Shown here: positions 53,441 to 62,035 of the stretch, piece by piece
Layout: every line of letters starts with the position of its first letter
Position numbering within the stretch: position 1 is the stretch's first letter
From: JAGMES01 sp023128035
Lineage (GTDB): Bacteria > Bacillota > Halanaerobiia > DY22613
DNA: 64,000 nucleotides
NCBI GenBank assembly: GCA_030627905.1
Contig: DAOVRZ010000013.1
Coordinates: 6,775 to 70,774, forward strand
Direction: 5' to 3'
Translations under genes and position numbers: made by a program
Notes under the pieces: generated by a model
What the model was told of the DNA's origin: nothing
What the model saw: the letters and a program-made list of their open reading frames with translations, nothing else
Database searches by the model: none

Positions 53441-55234
53441 ATGAGATATAGACTATTCCTTATTTTGCTATGCTTCGTGTTGGTTTTTATGAGTTCAGGT
53501 TGTACTTATCGTGAAAAATTAATTACTTCAGGAAAAGCAGCCTTGTCCAATGGAGATTTGGAGAAGGCAAAAGTCATTTTTGATGATTATTTGTCTTTTT
53601 CTCCACATAAGTCAGAAGGATATTTATATCTTGGTTTTATTGCTCTCTATCAGGATCGTATTGAGGATGCGATTGAGCATTTTGAAAATTCATTGAAACA
53701 TAATGACGAACCTGGTTTAGAATATTTAGGATTAGGACAGGCTTATTTGAGTTTATTAGAATATGATATAGCCAAAGAATATTTAGAGAAAGCCCGAGAA
53801 GTAGATGAATATCCTGTGACTGAGTATCTTTTAGGTTTTATTTATTTTAATGAAGGAAAACATTTTAAAGCTCAACAAGCATTAAATGTTGCCAGTAAAA
53901 CTTACCCAAAACGTGGTGAGATTTGGGCTGCTTTGGGTAAAATTTTGCTTGAGAATGCTAAAACCTTTGATGCAGCAAAAGCATATCAAATGGCCTATGT
54001 GTATGGAATTAGAGAATTTGATCTTTATTTTGGGCTGGCTGAAGCATATTATCAAATGGGAAATTACCATCAAGCGATAGCTGTGGCAGAGCAGGCTTTA
54101 ACAGAAAGGCATATCAGCATAGAGGAAAAGGAACAATTGTATCTAAAGCTGGCTCAATATAATATGAATCAGAATCCTGCAAAATCTATAGAGAGTTTTA
54201 AGGCGATTTTGGCGAATGATCCAGATCAGGCAGAGGTATTATTGATGTTAGGGCAATTGTATTTTCATGAAGGGATGTATTATGAAGTTATAGATACGTA
54301 TGAACAATTTTTGAAAACATATTCGCCAAAGGTTAATGTTTTACACACGATGTATCGATCTTATCTGGCTTTAGAGAATTATAAATTAGCTGAGGAATAT
54401 CTTAAAGCTCTGATTCAATTAAAGAGTAATGAGATATCGTATTATATGGAACTGATTAATCTATATCAGATGCAAGAACGTTTTAAAGAGGTAATTCCAG
54501 TTTACAAAGAGGCTCTTCAATTAACTCCTGATGATTTAACACTTTTAGTCAATTTGAGTGGATTGTTTTTAAATTTGGAGCAATATGAGGATGCTTTGCC
54601 TTATTTCGTCCGAGCTATCAAATTGAATCCTACTAATTTTGATCTTTACCTTAGTAAAGCATATGCGTATTATAAATTGCAAAAAACAAAAGATGAAAAA
54701 ATTACCTATGAACAGATTTTAGTAATTGACCCAAATCATTTGGTTACGATTAATAATCTTGCTCAACTTTTAAGAGATACCAACAGGTTGGATGAGGCTT
54801 TTGAACTTTATCAAAAAGCCATGGTTTTGGATCCTAGTGTTGGAAAATACGATAAAAATCTAGGATATATTCTTCTTATAAAAGAGGATTATGTGGGTGC
54901 TAGAGAGTGGTTGAAAAAAGCTATTGATAAAGACTCAAAGGACTATGAATCTTATCGTTTTTTAGGGGATACGTATATGGGACAGGATCAATATGCTGAA
55001 GCTGTAAAGTGTTATGAAGAGAGTTTGAAGATAAAACCTGATTATTATTATGCAATATATCCTTTAGGTAAAGCTCATTACTTTTTAAATGAATTAGATA
55101 AGGCTAAATCATATTTTGAAACTTATTTGGAACGGTATCCCTTGAATGAAGGAAGTAAATTTTATTTAACCAGGATTGCTTGGCTAAAAGATCAAAAAGC
55201 TCCTGATTTTGAAATAAAACCTGCTGGAGAGTGA
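53441..55234 (+). CDS. TPR-repeat lipoprotein
   Basis: A 597-residue lipoprotein with a lipobox signal (VLVFMSSGC, Cys about residue 21). About 14 TPR units fill the rest, e.g. YLYLGFIALYQDRIEDAIEH, ALGKILLENAKTFDAAKAYQ and KYDKNLGYILLIKEDYVGAR. It is probably an envelope-anchored scaffold. The last sense codon is followed by TGA (55232-55234), which is part of repeat copy F, so the repeat provides or has replaced the gene's 3' end. Confidence 0.9.
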   Translation: MRYRLFLILLCFVLVFMSSGCTYREKLITSGKAALSNGDLEKAKVIFDDYLSFSPHKSEGYLYLGFIALYQDRIEDAIEHFENSLKHNDEPGLEYLGLGQAYLSLLEYDIAKEYLEKAREVDEYPVTEYLLGFIYFNEGKHFKAQQALNVASKTYPKRGEIWAALGKILLENAKTFDAAKAYQMAYVYGIREFDLYFGLAEAYYQMGNYHQAIAVAEQALTERHISIEEKEQLYLKLAQYNMNQNPAKSIESFKAILANDPDQAEVLLMLGQLYFHEGMYYEVIDTYEQFLKTYSPKVNVLHTMYRSYLALENYKLAEEYLKALIQLKSNEISYYMELINLYQMQERFKEVIPVYKEALQLTPDDLTLLVNLSGLFLNLEQYEDALPYFVRAIKLNPTNFDLYLSKAYAYYKLQKTKDEKITYEQILVIDPNHLVTINNLAQLLRDTNRLDEAFELYQKAMVLDPSVGKYDKNLGYILLIKEDYVGAREWLKKAIDKDSKDYESYRFLGDTYMGQDQYAEAVKCYEESLKIKPDYYYAIYPLGKAHYFLNELDKAKSYFETYLERYPLNEGSKFYLTRIAWLKDQKAPDFEIKPAGE

Positions 55235-55349
55235 ACTCGTCCAGCTAAAGCTGAACATTGGGGCTTCAGTAGGGGATTCTACCCCCCACTGAAGATTAAA
55301 AACAATTTCCACCACTTATAGAAGTGGGGGTTTTATTTTAAAAGATAAG
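55229..55349 (+). repeat. Structured repeat element, type 2, copy F
   Basis: GAGTGAACTCGTCCAGC, then the CTTCAGTAGGGG/CCCCCCACTGAAG and CCACCACTTATAG/AAGTGGGGGTT hairpins, ending AAAAGATAAG. Its TGA is the stop codon of the TPR lipoprotein gene. Confidence 0.8.
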
Positions 55350-55366
55350 TAAGTTATGGTTATAAC

Positions 55367-55437
55367 TAAAGGGATGAATAAAGAAGTCGCTGGAGAAATA
55401 TTTTTCATGCGACTTTTTTATTCATCCCTTTAAAACT
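55367..55437 (+). terminator. Hairpin in the gap before the XRE gene
   Basis: AAAGGGATGAATAA and GAAGTCGC pair with GCGACTT and TTATTCATCCCTTT around a 20-base loop. The stem is long and terminator-like. Confidence 0.65.
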
Positions 55438-55536
55438 TCACCACATTGACAAATAAAAATGTTAACAATTTATATTGCCAAACGACAATAAAAGATGTAT
55501 AATAACAATAAGAAGATAGGAAGGAAAGGTGAAGGG

Positions 55537-55923
55537 ATGAAAGATCAGACTTTTGGAGAAAGATTGCGAAATTTGCGTGAAGAACGGGGATTGACGTTAC
55601 AGCAGTTAAGTATGAGATCAGGGATTCATCAATCGACTATCTCACGTCTAGAGACTGACGCTTATCGCCGTCCTCATATCGAAACCTTTATCCAACTTGC
55701 AAACGGCTTAGAGATTAGTGTTCAGGAATTGGCTATCTTAACAAATTTAGTTGAACCCAGTTCTGAAGAAATAGTAATTAAAGATAAATTATTAAAAAAG
55801 CACTATCATTTATTAGACAAACAAAATTTGATGTTGCTTAAGCAGTTGGAAAATATAGATGCAACTTCGAAGTATCATCTCATCCAATTTTTGCAAGGAA
55901 TTCAGAATGTGATAAGTCAATAG
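55537..55923 (+). CDS. XRE-family transcriptional regulator
   Basis: A 128-residue protein with an N-terminal HTH (FGERLRNLREERGLTLQQLS, SGIHQSTISRLETD) of the Xre/SinR type and a helical C-terminal part of about 60 residues. I start it at ATG 55537 after AGGTGAAGGG; the frame is open back to 55495. TTGACA lies upstream at about 55446. The target genes are unknown. Confidence 0.86.
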   Translation: MKDQTFGERLRNLREERGLTLQQLSMRSGIHQSTISRLETDAYRRPHIETFIQLANGLEISVQELAILTNLVEPSSEEIVIKDKLLKKHYHLLDKQNLMLLKQLENIDATSKYHLIQFLQGIQNVISQ

Positions 55924-55974
55924 ATAAAAACCAGAGGAATCGTATAATGTACCCTATAGAGTGGACAATTTAAA

Positions 55975-56250
55975 AAAAGTCTACCCTATGGAGAAGGGGT
56001 ATCAAGTTTGTGTACAGATTCGTCAGATAGAGTACACGACTGCCCATTTTGTGGACTGGTATTAGATAGAGATCATAACGCAGCCATAAACATATTGCAC
56101 AAAGGTTTGGAAATGATTATGCAATAAATACAAATTTTCTAGGGTTGGTTCGCCCCTAATTTACGCTTGTGGAGATCGCGTAAGACCTACTCAGATCGTT
56201 GAAACAAGAAGCCCCCACCTCTTAGCAAAGCGTAGGTGGCGGGTAGTTCA
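55975..56250 (+). mobile_element. tnpB: tnpB (IS200/IS605) C-terminal remnant with right end
   Basis: A frame without start reads DRVHDCPFCGLVLDRDHNAA followed by INILHKGLEM, the zinc-finger and RuvC-III end of TnpB. After a stop, another frame gives IYACGDRVRPTQIVETRSPH, the usual TnpB C-terminus. The right end shows AGCCCCCACCTCTTAG/AGGTGGCGGG, with TAGTTCA at the junction with hypE. The transposase core and guide-RNA part are gone. The element has eroded after inserting into hypE. Confidence 0.85.
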
Positions 56251-56762
56251 CATAAACTTAGTGATGCTGCTATTATAGACTTTGTTTGTGGAAGTTTAGC
56301 GATGACGACAGATTCTTTTGTAGTCAGTCCCCCTGTCTTTCCGGGTGGAGATATCGGCAAATTAGCGATATATGGTACTGTTAATGATCTTGCGATGGTG
56401 GGTGCAAAACCTCTTTTTTAAAGTTGTGCTTTGATCTTAGAAGAAGGATTGGATATGAGCCTATTTCAGCAGATTATGGAATCGTGCAGTGTTCCTATTT
56501 TGCCAGAGGTACAAGGAGTGTGTGATCTTTTGGGCTTAGACCCCTTTCATGTAGCCAATGAAGGAAAACTTCTAGCGATAGTACCTGCTCAGCAGATGAA
56601 GTCTTAGAAGCAATGCGCGAATTGCCTGTTGGTAAGGATGTAGCTATCATTGGTGAAGTCATGGCAGTGACTGAATATCCTGAAGTCTATGTGGAGACAG
56701 AGATTGGGACAACGCGGATATTAGAGATGTTAGCTGGGGATCAGTTGCCGAGGATATGTTAG
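56251..56762 (+). pseudogene. hypE: hypE remnant (hydrogenase maturation)
   Basis: Directly after the tnpB right end comes KLSDAAIIDFVCGSLAMTTD, then FPGGDIGKLAIYGTVNDLAM and VGAKPLF with a TAA, then ILEEGLDMSLFQQ. About 160 residues are missing before VCDLLGLDPFHVANEGKLLA. A frameshift follows, then ADEVLEAMRELPVG and the C-terminal LPRIC. HypE dehydrates carbamoyl-HypE to make the CN ligand of [NiFe] hydrogenases; the C-terminal PRIC Cys is its active residue. N-terminus, middle and frame are all lost. No other hyp gene is in the window. From 56763 to 56960 nothing is seen. Confidence 0.9.
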
Positions 56763-56960
56763 GGATATTATAATGTGAAGAAAGATAGGCTGGTGCATTA
56801 GCATTGGTTTGCTTTTTTAAAATAATTCAAATGTTGTGTTCTTATCAAACAAGCCTGTAAGCTTAACTTAGAAAGCTAAGTCATTAATATTGATTGAATG
56901 AAGGAAAATTTTTATCACTGTAGAACTGATAGGATGAAGTGCTAATGTATTTGGGGGCGA

Positions 56961-57863
56961 ATGGAAATGCAGGTTAAACGATTTTTAGAGTTGTCTGGTC
57001 TGGAAAAAAGAAAATTATTTGAGTATATTATGGATTGTGGTCCAAATAGTTATTTTTCAGATTTTGATGGAATGTTAAAGGATTATACAAGTGTGATTTT
57101 TGATGGTGGGAAAAATCATTTTTCATTATGGGATGAAGGCAGGGTTAAGGGTTCTTTAGGTATGATTACTAAAGATGTAAAAGAACGAGGGGAAATTTTT
57201 ATTACTGGGATTTATATTAATGAAGAAGGGGAAAATGGATTAAAGTTATTGTTGGAGTTCGCTACAAATGATTTGAATAATATTTAATTTGAAAGTATAA
57301 AAGTAGGCATAAAAACATCTTTTAGTTATCTGATTCCTGTAGTAGAAGAATTTGAATTTACTCAATCCTATCAAGCGTTGATTATGCGGTATCGTAGAGG
57401 GCATCAATGGAAAGAAGATTGTAACCGGCAGGAATTTCAGTTTGAAAATCTTACCGAAATGAATCAAGAGGTTTGTAGAAAGCTGCTTAATAGAGCTTTT
57501 ATAAACTCTCCCAATGGTGCTATTCTCACAGTTGAAGAGATGGAGGAAGTAGTAAGAGAGTATAAAGAAAAACCTCATCTGGCTCAACTCTGTCTATATG
57601 ATGGAGAACCAGCGGGTTTATTTGAATTAACATGTAAGGCGCAAGTTGGATGGATTGATGTTCTTGGGGTAGATCCAGCGTTTCAAGGGCAGGGGATTGG
57701 AAAAGTTCTCTTGAAAAGGTCAGTTGAACTTTTGCACCAAAGTGATATGGAGGAAGTTAAACTATATGTGATGAGCACGAATGAGAGAGCTATGAAGTTG
57801 TATACTAAGCATGGATTTGAGTTGGAGAAGGTGAGTTCTATCTGGTTTGAGAAGAGTTGTTAG
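56961..57863 (+). pseudogene. GNAT acetyltransferase interrupted by one in-frame TAA
   Basis: Two ORFs in the same frame are separated by a single TAA at 57285-57287; between them the frame is open (FESIKVGIKTSFSYLIPVVE). The full product would be about 299 residues: an N-terminal degenerate GNAT-like half and a C-terminal GNAT domain with GVDPAFQGQGIGKVLLKRSV (acetyl-CoA loop) and NERAMKLYTKHGFELEK. The C-terminal half from about 57378 could be made alone only if a ribosome binding site existed, and none is clear. TAA excludes selenocysteine or pyrrolysine. It is a recent lesion or a base error. Confidence 0.75.
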
Positions 57864-57951
57864 GGTGGAATTAGACAAGTACAAATAAATTTGGTAAAAT
57901 ATAAAGAGAGAAGTTAAGGTGAAGAGTAATTTGAAAGGGGTCATTTCATTC

Positions 57952-59124
57952 ATGAATGTTTTAGAATTGCTTGATCGAATAAAACGTGGTGAAGATTCTG
58001 AAACGCAATTTAAAGAAAAAATAAATAGTCCAGATGCTTTAGCAGCTGAAATATCAGCTTTTGTTAATTCAAATGGAGGTAAAATTTTTGTTGGAGTTTC
58101 TGATGATGGAAAAATTAAAGGTTTATCTTTTGAAGAAGTAGGCAAATTGAATCAACTTATTTCCAACGTTTGTTCTCAAAAACTAGATCCTCCTATATCG
58201 GTCATGACAAAAAATATTTCTTTTGAAGATCAAATGGTGGTTGTGATTGATGTTCCAAGAGGTACAAATAAATTTTATATGGCAAATGGACGTGATGTGT
58301 GGGTAAAAGTCGGGGCAGATAAGCGCAGAGCTAGACGTGAAGAACTACAACGCTTATTGCAGGAAGCAAAACATATTTATGCTGACGAGATGGCAATAGA
58401 GCAAACAGAAATATCTGATCTAAATATAGGTTTATTTGAAAGATATATTGAAAGAAGGACTGAACAATCATTTTCATCTTTAAAATTATCTAAAGAGATA
58501 ATTCTTCAAAATCTAAAACTAATGAAAGAAGGTCAATGTACTTTAGCAGGACTTTTATTATTTGGAAAGAGACCTGAAGAGAAAATGCCAAATGTAGTTG
58601 TAAAAGCTGTTTCTTTTTATGGTAATGATCCATCTGGGATTCAATATAAAGATAGTCGGAATCTAAAAGGAAATATCGGTGATTTATATAGAGCAGGAAT
58701 AGCGTTTTTTCTAAACCAATTGACGCTGAGACAGCAAAAACAAAATTTTAATAGCATTGGTGTACTGGAAATTCCTAAGATTGCTTTGGAAGAAGCTTTA
58801 GTTAATGCGTTATTGCATCGAAACTATTTGATTTCAAGCCATATTCGTCTTTTTGTTTTTGATGATCGTGTTGAAATTATCAGCCCGGGGAGTTTACCGA
58901 ATACGGTTAATGTTGAATCAATTAAGTTTGGAATTCATATTGAACGCAATCCTATTTTGGCGTCTTTGATCAATGATATTGAAGATATTCCTTATCGTGG
59001 AATTGGAACTGGAATTCAACGGATTTTGCGTACCTGTCAGGATGCTGGAGTTAAAGTTGATTTGATTGATGATAAGGTGACTGAGCAGTTTAAGATTGTT
59101 TTTTGGCGGAATAGTGGAGAATAG
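57952..59124 (+). CDS. AlbA_2/Schlafen-type DNA-binding protein with C-terminal ATPase fold
   Basis: A protein of about 390 residues. The N-terminal AlbA_2 domain has SETQFKEKINSPDALAAEIS and NSNGGKIFVGVSDDGKIKGL (residues about 10-130). The C-terminal HATPase_c_4-like part has EEALVNALLHRNYLISSHIR and the tail VEIISPGSLPN. This layout is common in putative transcriptional regulators/helicase-like proteins of unknown target. I start at ATG 57952 with GAAAGGGG upstream; a GTG at 57919 would add 11 residues. Confidence 0.88.
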   Translation: MNVLELLDRIKRGEDSETQFKEKINSPDALAAEISAFVNSNGGKIFVGVSDDGKIKGLSFEEVGKLNQLISNVCSQKLDPPISVMTKNISFEDQMVVVIDVPRGTNKFYMANGRDVWVKVGADKRRARREELQRLLQEAKHIYADEMAIEQTEISDLNIGLFERYIERRTEQSFSSLKLSKEIILQNLKLMKEGQCTLAGLLLFGKRPEEKMPNVVVKAVSFYGNDPSGIQYKDSRNLKGNIGDLYRAGIAFFLNQLTLRQQKQNFNSIGVLEIPKIALEEALVNALLHRNYLISSHIRLFVFDDRVEIISPGSLPNTVNVESIKFGIHIERNPILASLINDIEDIPYRGIGTGIQRILRTCQDAGVKVDLIDDKVTEQFKIVFWRNSGE

Positions 59125-59250
59125 AGTGAAGGTTGGCGGTATTGCCAGCCTTTTATTTTTTATTCACTATCTAGAAGGGAATAATCAAATTAAAGCGAAG
59201 GAATATTATAGATAACTTGAAATTACCTTTCTTTTCTAGGAGGAAAAAAA

Positions 59251-60251
59251 ATGAGAAAATCTTTGCCTGTGGGAATTAGTGATTATAAAAAACTTTGAGA
59301 TCAAGATTGTTATTATGTTGATAAAAGTTTGCTTATACAAGAGATTATTGATAGTGATGCTGAAGTTGTTTTGTTGCCTCGTCCTCGAAGATTTGGGAAG
59401 AGTTTTAATTTGTCAATGTTAAGATATTTCTTTGAAAAAATTGATGAAGATAGAAGTTATTTATTTGAAGGTTTAGAAATAGAAAAAGTGGAAGAAAAAT
59501 TTCAAAATCATTTTGGAATAAATCCTGTGATTTTTTTGACTTTTAAAGATATCAAAGAACAGAACTGGGCAGGTGCTTTAGCTAAAATTAAAAAAATAAT
59601 TTCTGAAGAGTACAAAAGGCACGAGTATTTACTAGCTGGAGATTTTTTAGATAAATATGAAAAAGAAAGATTTATAAAAACACTATCAATGGAAGTGGAT
59701 GTTATATTTTATGAGTGGAGGTTTAAAAGATAATATATCATTATACAAAGGAGTTCTGACAGGAATTTTGCGTATTGCAAAAGAAAGTATTTTTTCTGGT
59801 TTAAACAATTTGAGTGTTTATAGCTTATTAAATAGCAAGTTTAACAAATATTTTGGCCTTACGATAGATGAGGTGGAGAAACCGTTTACAATCCCTAGTC
59901 AATTGTAAAATATGTAGAGAGTCAAGGTATTGAAGAACCGTATTGGGATTACTAGTTAATCTTCGTCAAGATTATCAGGTAAAATCAAATCGTGAAAGTG
60001 GTTATGGTAGATATGATGTAATGATTATTCCGAGGGATTTAAATAAATTAGGTATTATATTGGAGTTTAAACGGGTAGATGAATATGATAATGAAGATTT
60101 ACAAATAGCTGTAGAAAAAGCGTTACAGCAAATAGAGGATAAGGAATATAGAAAGGAATTATTAGATTTAGGAATTGAAAAGATTATGGAAGTTGGATTG
60201 GCCTTTGAAGGTAAAAGGGTTATGATTAAGGCGAAAAAAATATTAAAGTAA
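59251..60251 (+). pseudogene. AAA-ATPase-like/PD-(D/E)XK protein, broken copy
   Basis: After AGGAGG the gene starts MRKSLPVGISDYKKL and stops at TGA, then continues YYVDKSLLIQEIIDSD and LLPRPRRFGKSFNLSML (the PRRFGKS P-loop). The centre is missing; the frame changes near 59700 to MSGGLKDNISLYKGVLTGIL and again near 59900. It ends with RYDVMIIPRDLNKLGIILEF and KRVD, the nuclease D...ExK motif. At least three lesions make it dead. A full-length homologue follows directly. Confidence 0.85.
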
Positions 60252-60293
60252 GATAATATTGCGAAGTAAATGAAACTAAAGGAGTGGGAATCT

Positions 60294-61982
60294 ATGAAAT
60301 TACCAAATAATATTTCAGATTTTAAATTACTCCGTCGAGAAAATTATTTATACGTAGACAAAACTAAATATATCGAGAAATTAGAAAACTTAGGCAGGTA
60401 TCTTTTCTTTATTCGCCCGAGACGTTTTGGTAAATCCTTATTTTTATCAACTTTAGCAAATTATTATGATTTAGATCAAGTAGATGATTTTGAAAATTTA
60501 TTTGGTGATTTGTATATTGGTAAGAATTCCACAACTTTTAAAAATTCAAATTTTATTTTAGCATTGGATTTTTCTGGTCTAGACACCTCAAACCCTGAAG
60601 AACTAAAAAACTCGTTTAATGACCGAGTCTTAGGAAGTCTAATCACTTTTTTTAATTATTATCAGAATTACTTTCCAAAAAAAGAAGAGATAATTGAAGA
60701 ATTAAAAAATACAAGCATGACAAGAAGAATGGATATTCTATTCAATGAAGTGGCTATAACAAATTACAAAATATATGTAATTATCGATGAATATGATCAT
60801 TTTGCCAATGATCTTGTCGCTGTGGGTGATGGTGAATATTATCGTAATGTTATTCGCGCTAGTGGGTTTGTCAGAGATTTTTATGAGATTATTAAAATAG
60901 GTACCAAAAGAGTGATTGATCGAATATTTATTAGCGGGATTGCACCGTTGATGTTGGATGATATGACGAGTGGGTTTAACATTACTTCAAATATAACAAT
61001 GATTCCACAGACCAATGAACTATTAGGGTTTACGGAAGAAGAAATAGATTCTATTTTACAGAGTATTCCATGGATTGATAATATTAAAGAACTTATGCCT
61101 GAATTAAAAGCTTATTATAATGGATATATTTTTAATATTAATGCAAAGAAAAGAATATATAATCCCAATATGATTTTTTATTTTCTCCAACAATGTGAGT
61201 ACTTAGGAACTTATCCTGAAGTTTTAGTAGATGAGAACATAAAAACAGATTATGCTAGATTAAATCGTTTAACTATGAATGAAAATAATTGTGAGACTCT
61301 AGATGAAATTATAAAAAATAATGGGATTGTTTCAAACATTGTATCGAAGTTTTCATTTGATCAGATGTATAATCAGCAATATTTTGTTTCATTACTTTTT
61401 TATTTGGGGCTTTTAACAATTGAGAAAAAAATCAGAACTCGTCTTTATTTGAAAATTCCTAATCAGGTAATTAAAATAATTTTTTGGGAATACTTTGAAA
61501 GAAAATTACAGGAAAAATTTCATTTGAAATTAGATTTAGAAGAATTGCACCAATCCATTGAGACAATTGCTTTTGACGGAGAGATAAAGCCATATATTGA
61601 CTATATCAGTCAAAATGTACTTCAAGTTTTATCAAATCGTGATTTAATACAATTTGATGAAAAATATCTAAAAGTGATCCTATTAACTTATTTAGGATTG
61701 AGTAATATATATAAAATATCTAGTGAAAAAGAAGTTGATAAAGGGTACATTGATATATTTTTAGAAAAAGATATCCGTTTCCCTGATGTAAAATACGAAT
61801 GGATCTGGGAATTAAAATATCTTAAAAAAAGTGAGACAAACCAATTAGAACGAGTCAAGAAAGAAGGTTTAACACAGCTTGATCAATATGCAAAAAGCAG
61901 ACATTTTAAAGATAAGGAAAATTTAAAGAAAGCACTGATTATCTTTATCGGTAAAGACGAGTATGAAATTATATTTCCATAA
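60294..61982 (+). CDS. AAA-ATPase-like protein with PD-(D/E)XK nuclease domain
   Basis: A protein of about 562 residues. The N-terminal AAA-ATPase_like domain has YVDKTKYIEKLENLGRYLFF, P-loop RPRRFGKSLFLSTL and Walker B YVIIDEYDHFAND. The C-terminal PD-(D/E)XK domain has GYIDIFLEKDI and WIWELKYLKKS. The family occurs in many copies in anaerobes. Its role is not established; mobile-element or defence functions have been proposed. I start at ATG 60294 with AAGGAG eight bases upstream rather than at ATG 60270. Confidence 0.9.
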   Translation: MKLPNNISDFKLLRRENYLYVDKTKYIEKLENLGRYLFFIRPRRFGKSLFLSTLANYYDLDQVDDFENLFGDLYIGKNSTTFKNSNFILALDFSGLDTSNPEELKNSFNDRVLGSLITFFNYYQNYFPKKEEIIEELKNTSMTRRMDILFNEVAITNYKIYVIIDEYDHFANDLVAVGDGEYYRNVIRASGFVRDFYEIIKIGTKRVIDRIFISGIAPLMLDDMTSGFNITSNITMIPQTNELLGFTEEEIDSILQSIPWIDNIKELMPELKAYYNGYIFNINAKKRIYNPNMIFYFLQQCEYLGTYPEVLVDENIKTDYARLNRLTMNENNCETLDEIIKNNGIVSNIVSKFSFDQMYNQQYFVSLLFYLGLLTIEKKIRTRLYLKIPNQVIKIIFWEYFERKLQEKFHLKLDLEELHQSIETIAFDGEIKPYIDYISQNVLQVLSNRDLIQFDEKYLKVILLTYLGLSNIYKISSEKEVDKGYIDIFLEKDIRFPDVKYEWIWELKYLKKSETNQLERVKKEGLTQLDQYAKSRHFKDKENLKKALIIFIGKDEYEIIFP

Positions 61983-61983
61983 A

Positions 61984-62024
61984 TAGAAAAGCAAAGCCTA
62001 ACATACAAGGCTTTGCTTTTTGCA
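61984..62024. terminator. Bidirectional terminator
   Basis: AAAAGCAAAGCCT and AGGCTTTGCTTTT pair around AACATACA, between convergent genes. Confidence 0.85.
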
Positions 62025-62035
62025 TGAAAATTAAA

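Noticed and set aside
55975..56250. A functional TnpB with guide RNA
   Set aside because: Only the last part of the protein is present, in two frames; the catalytic core is absent.
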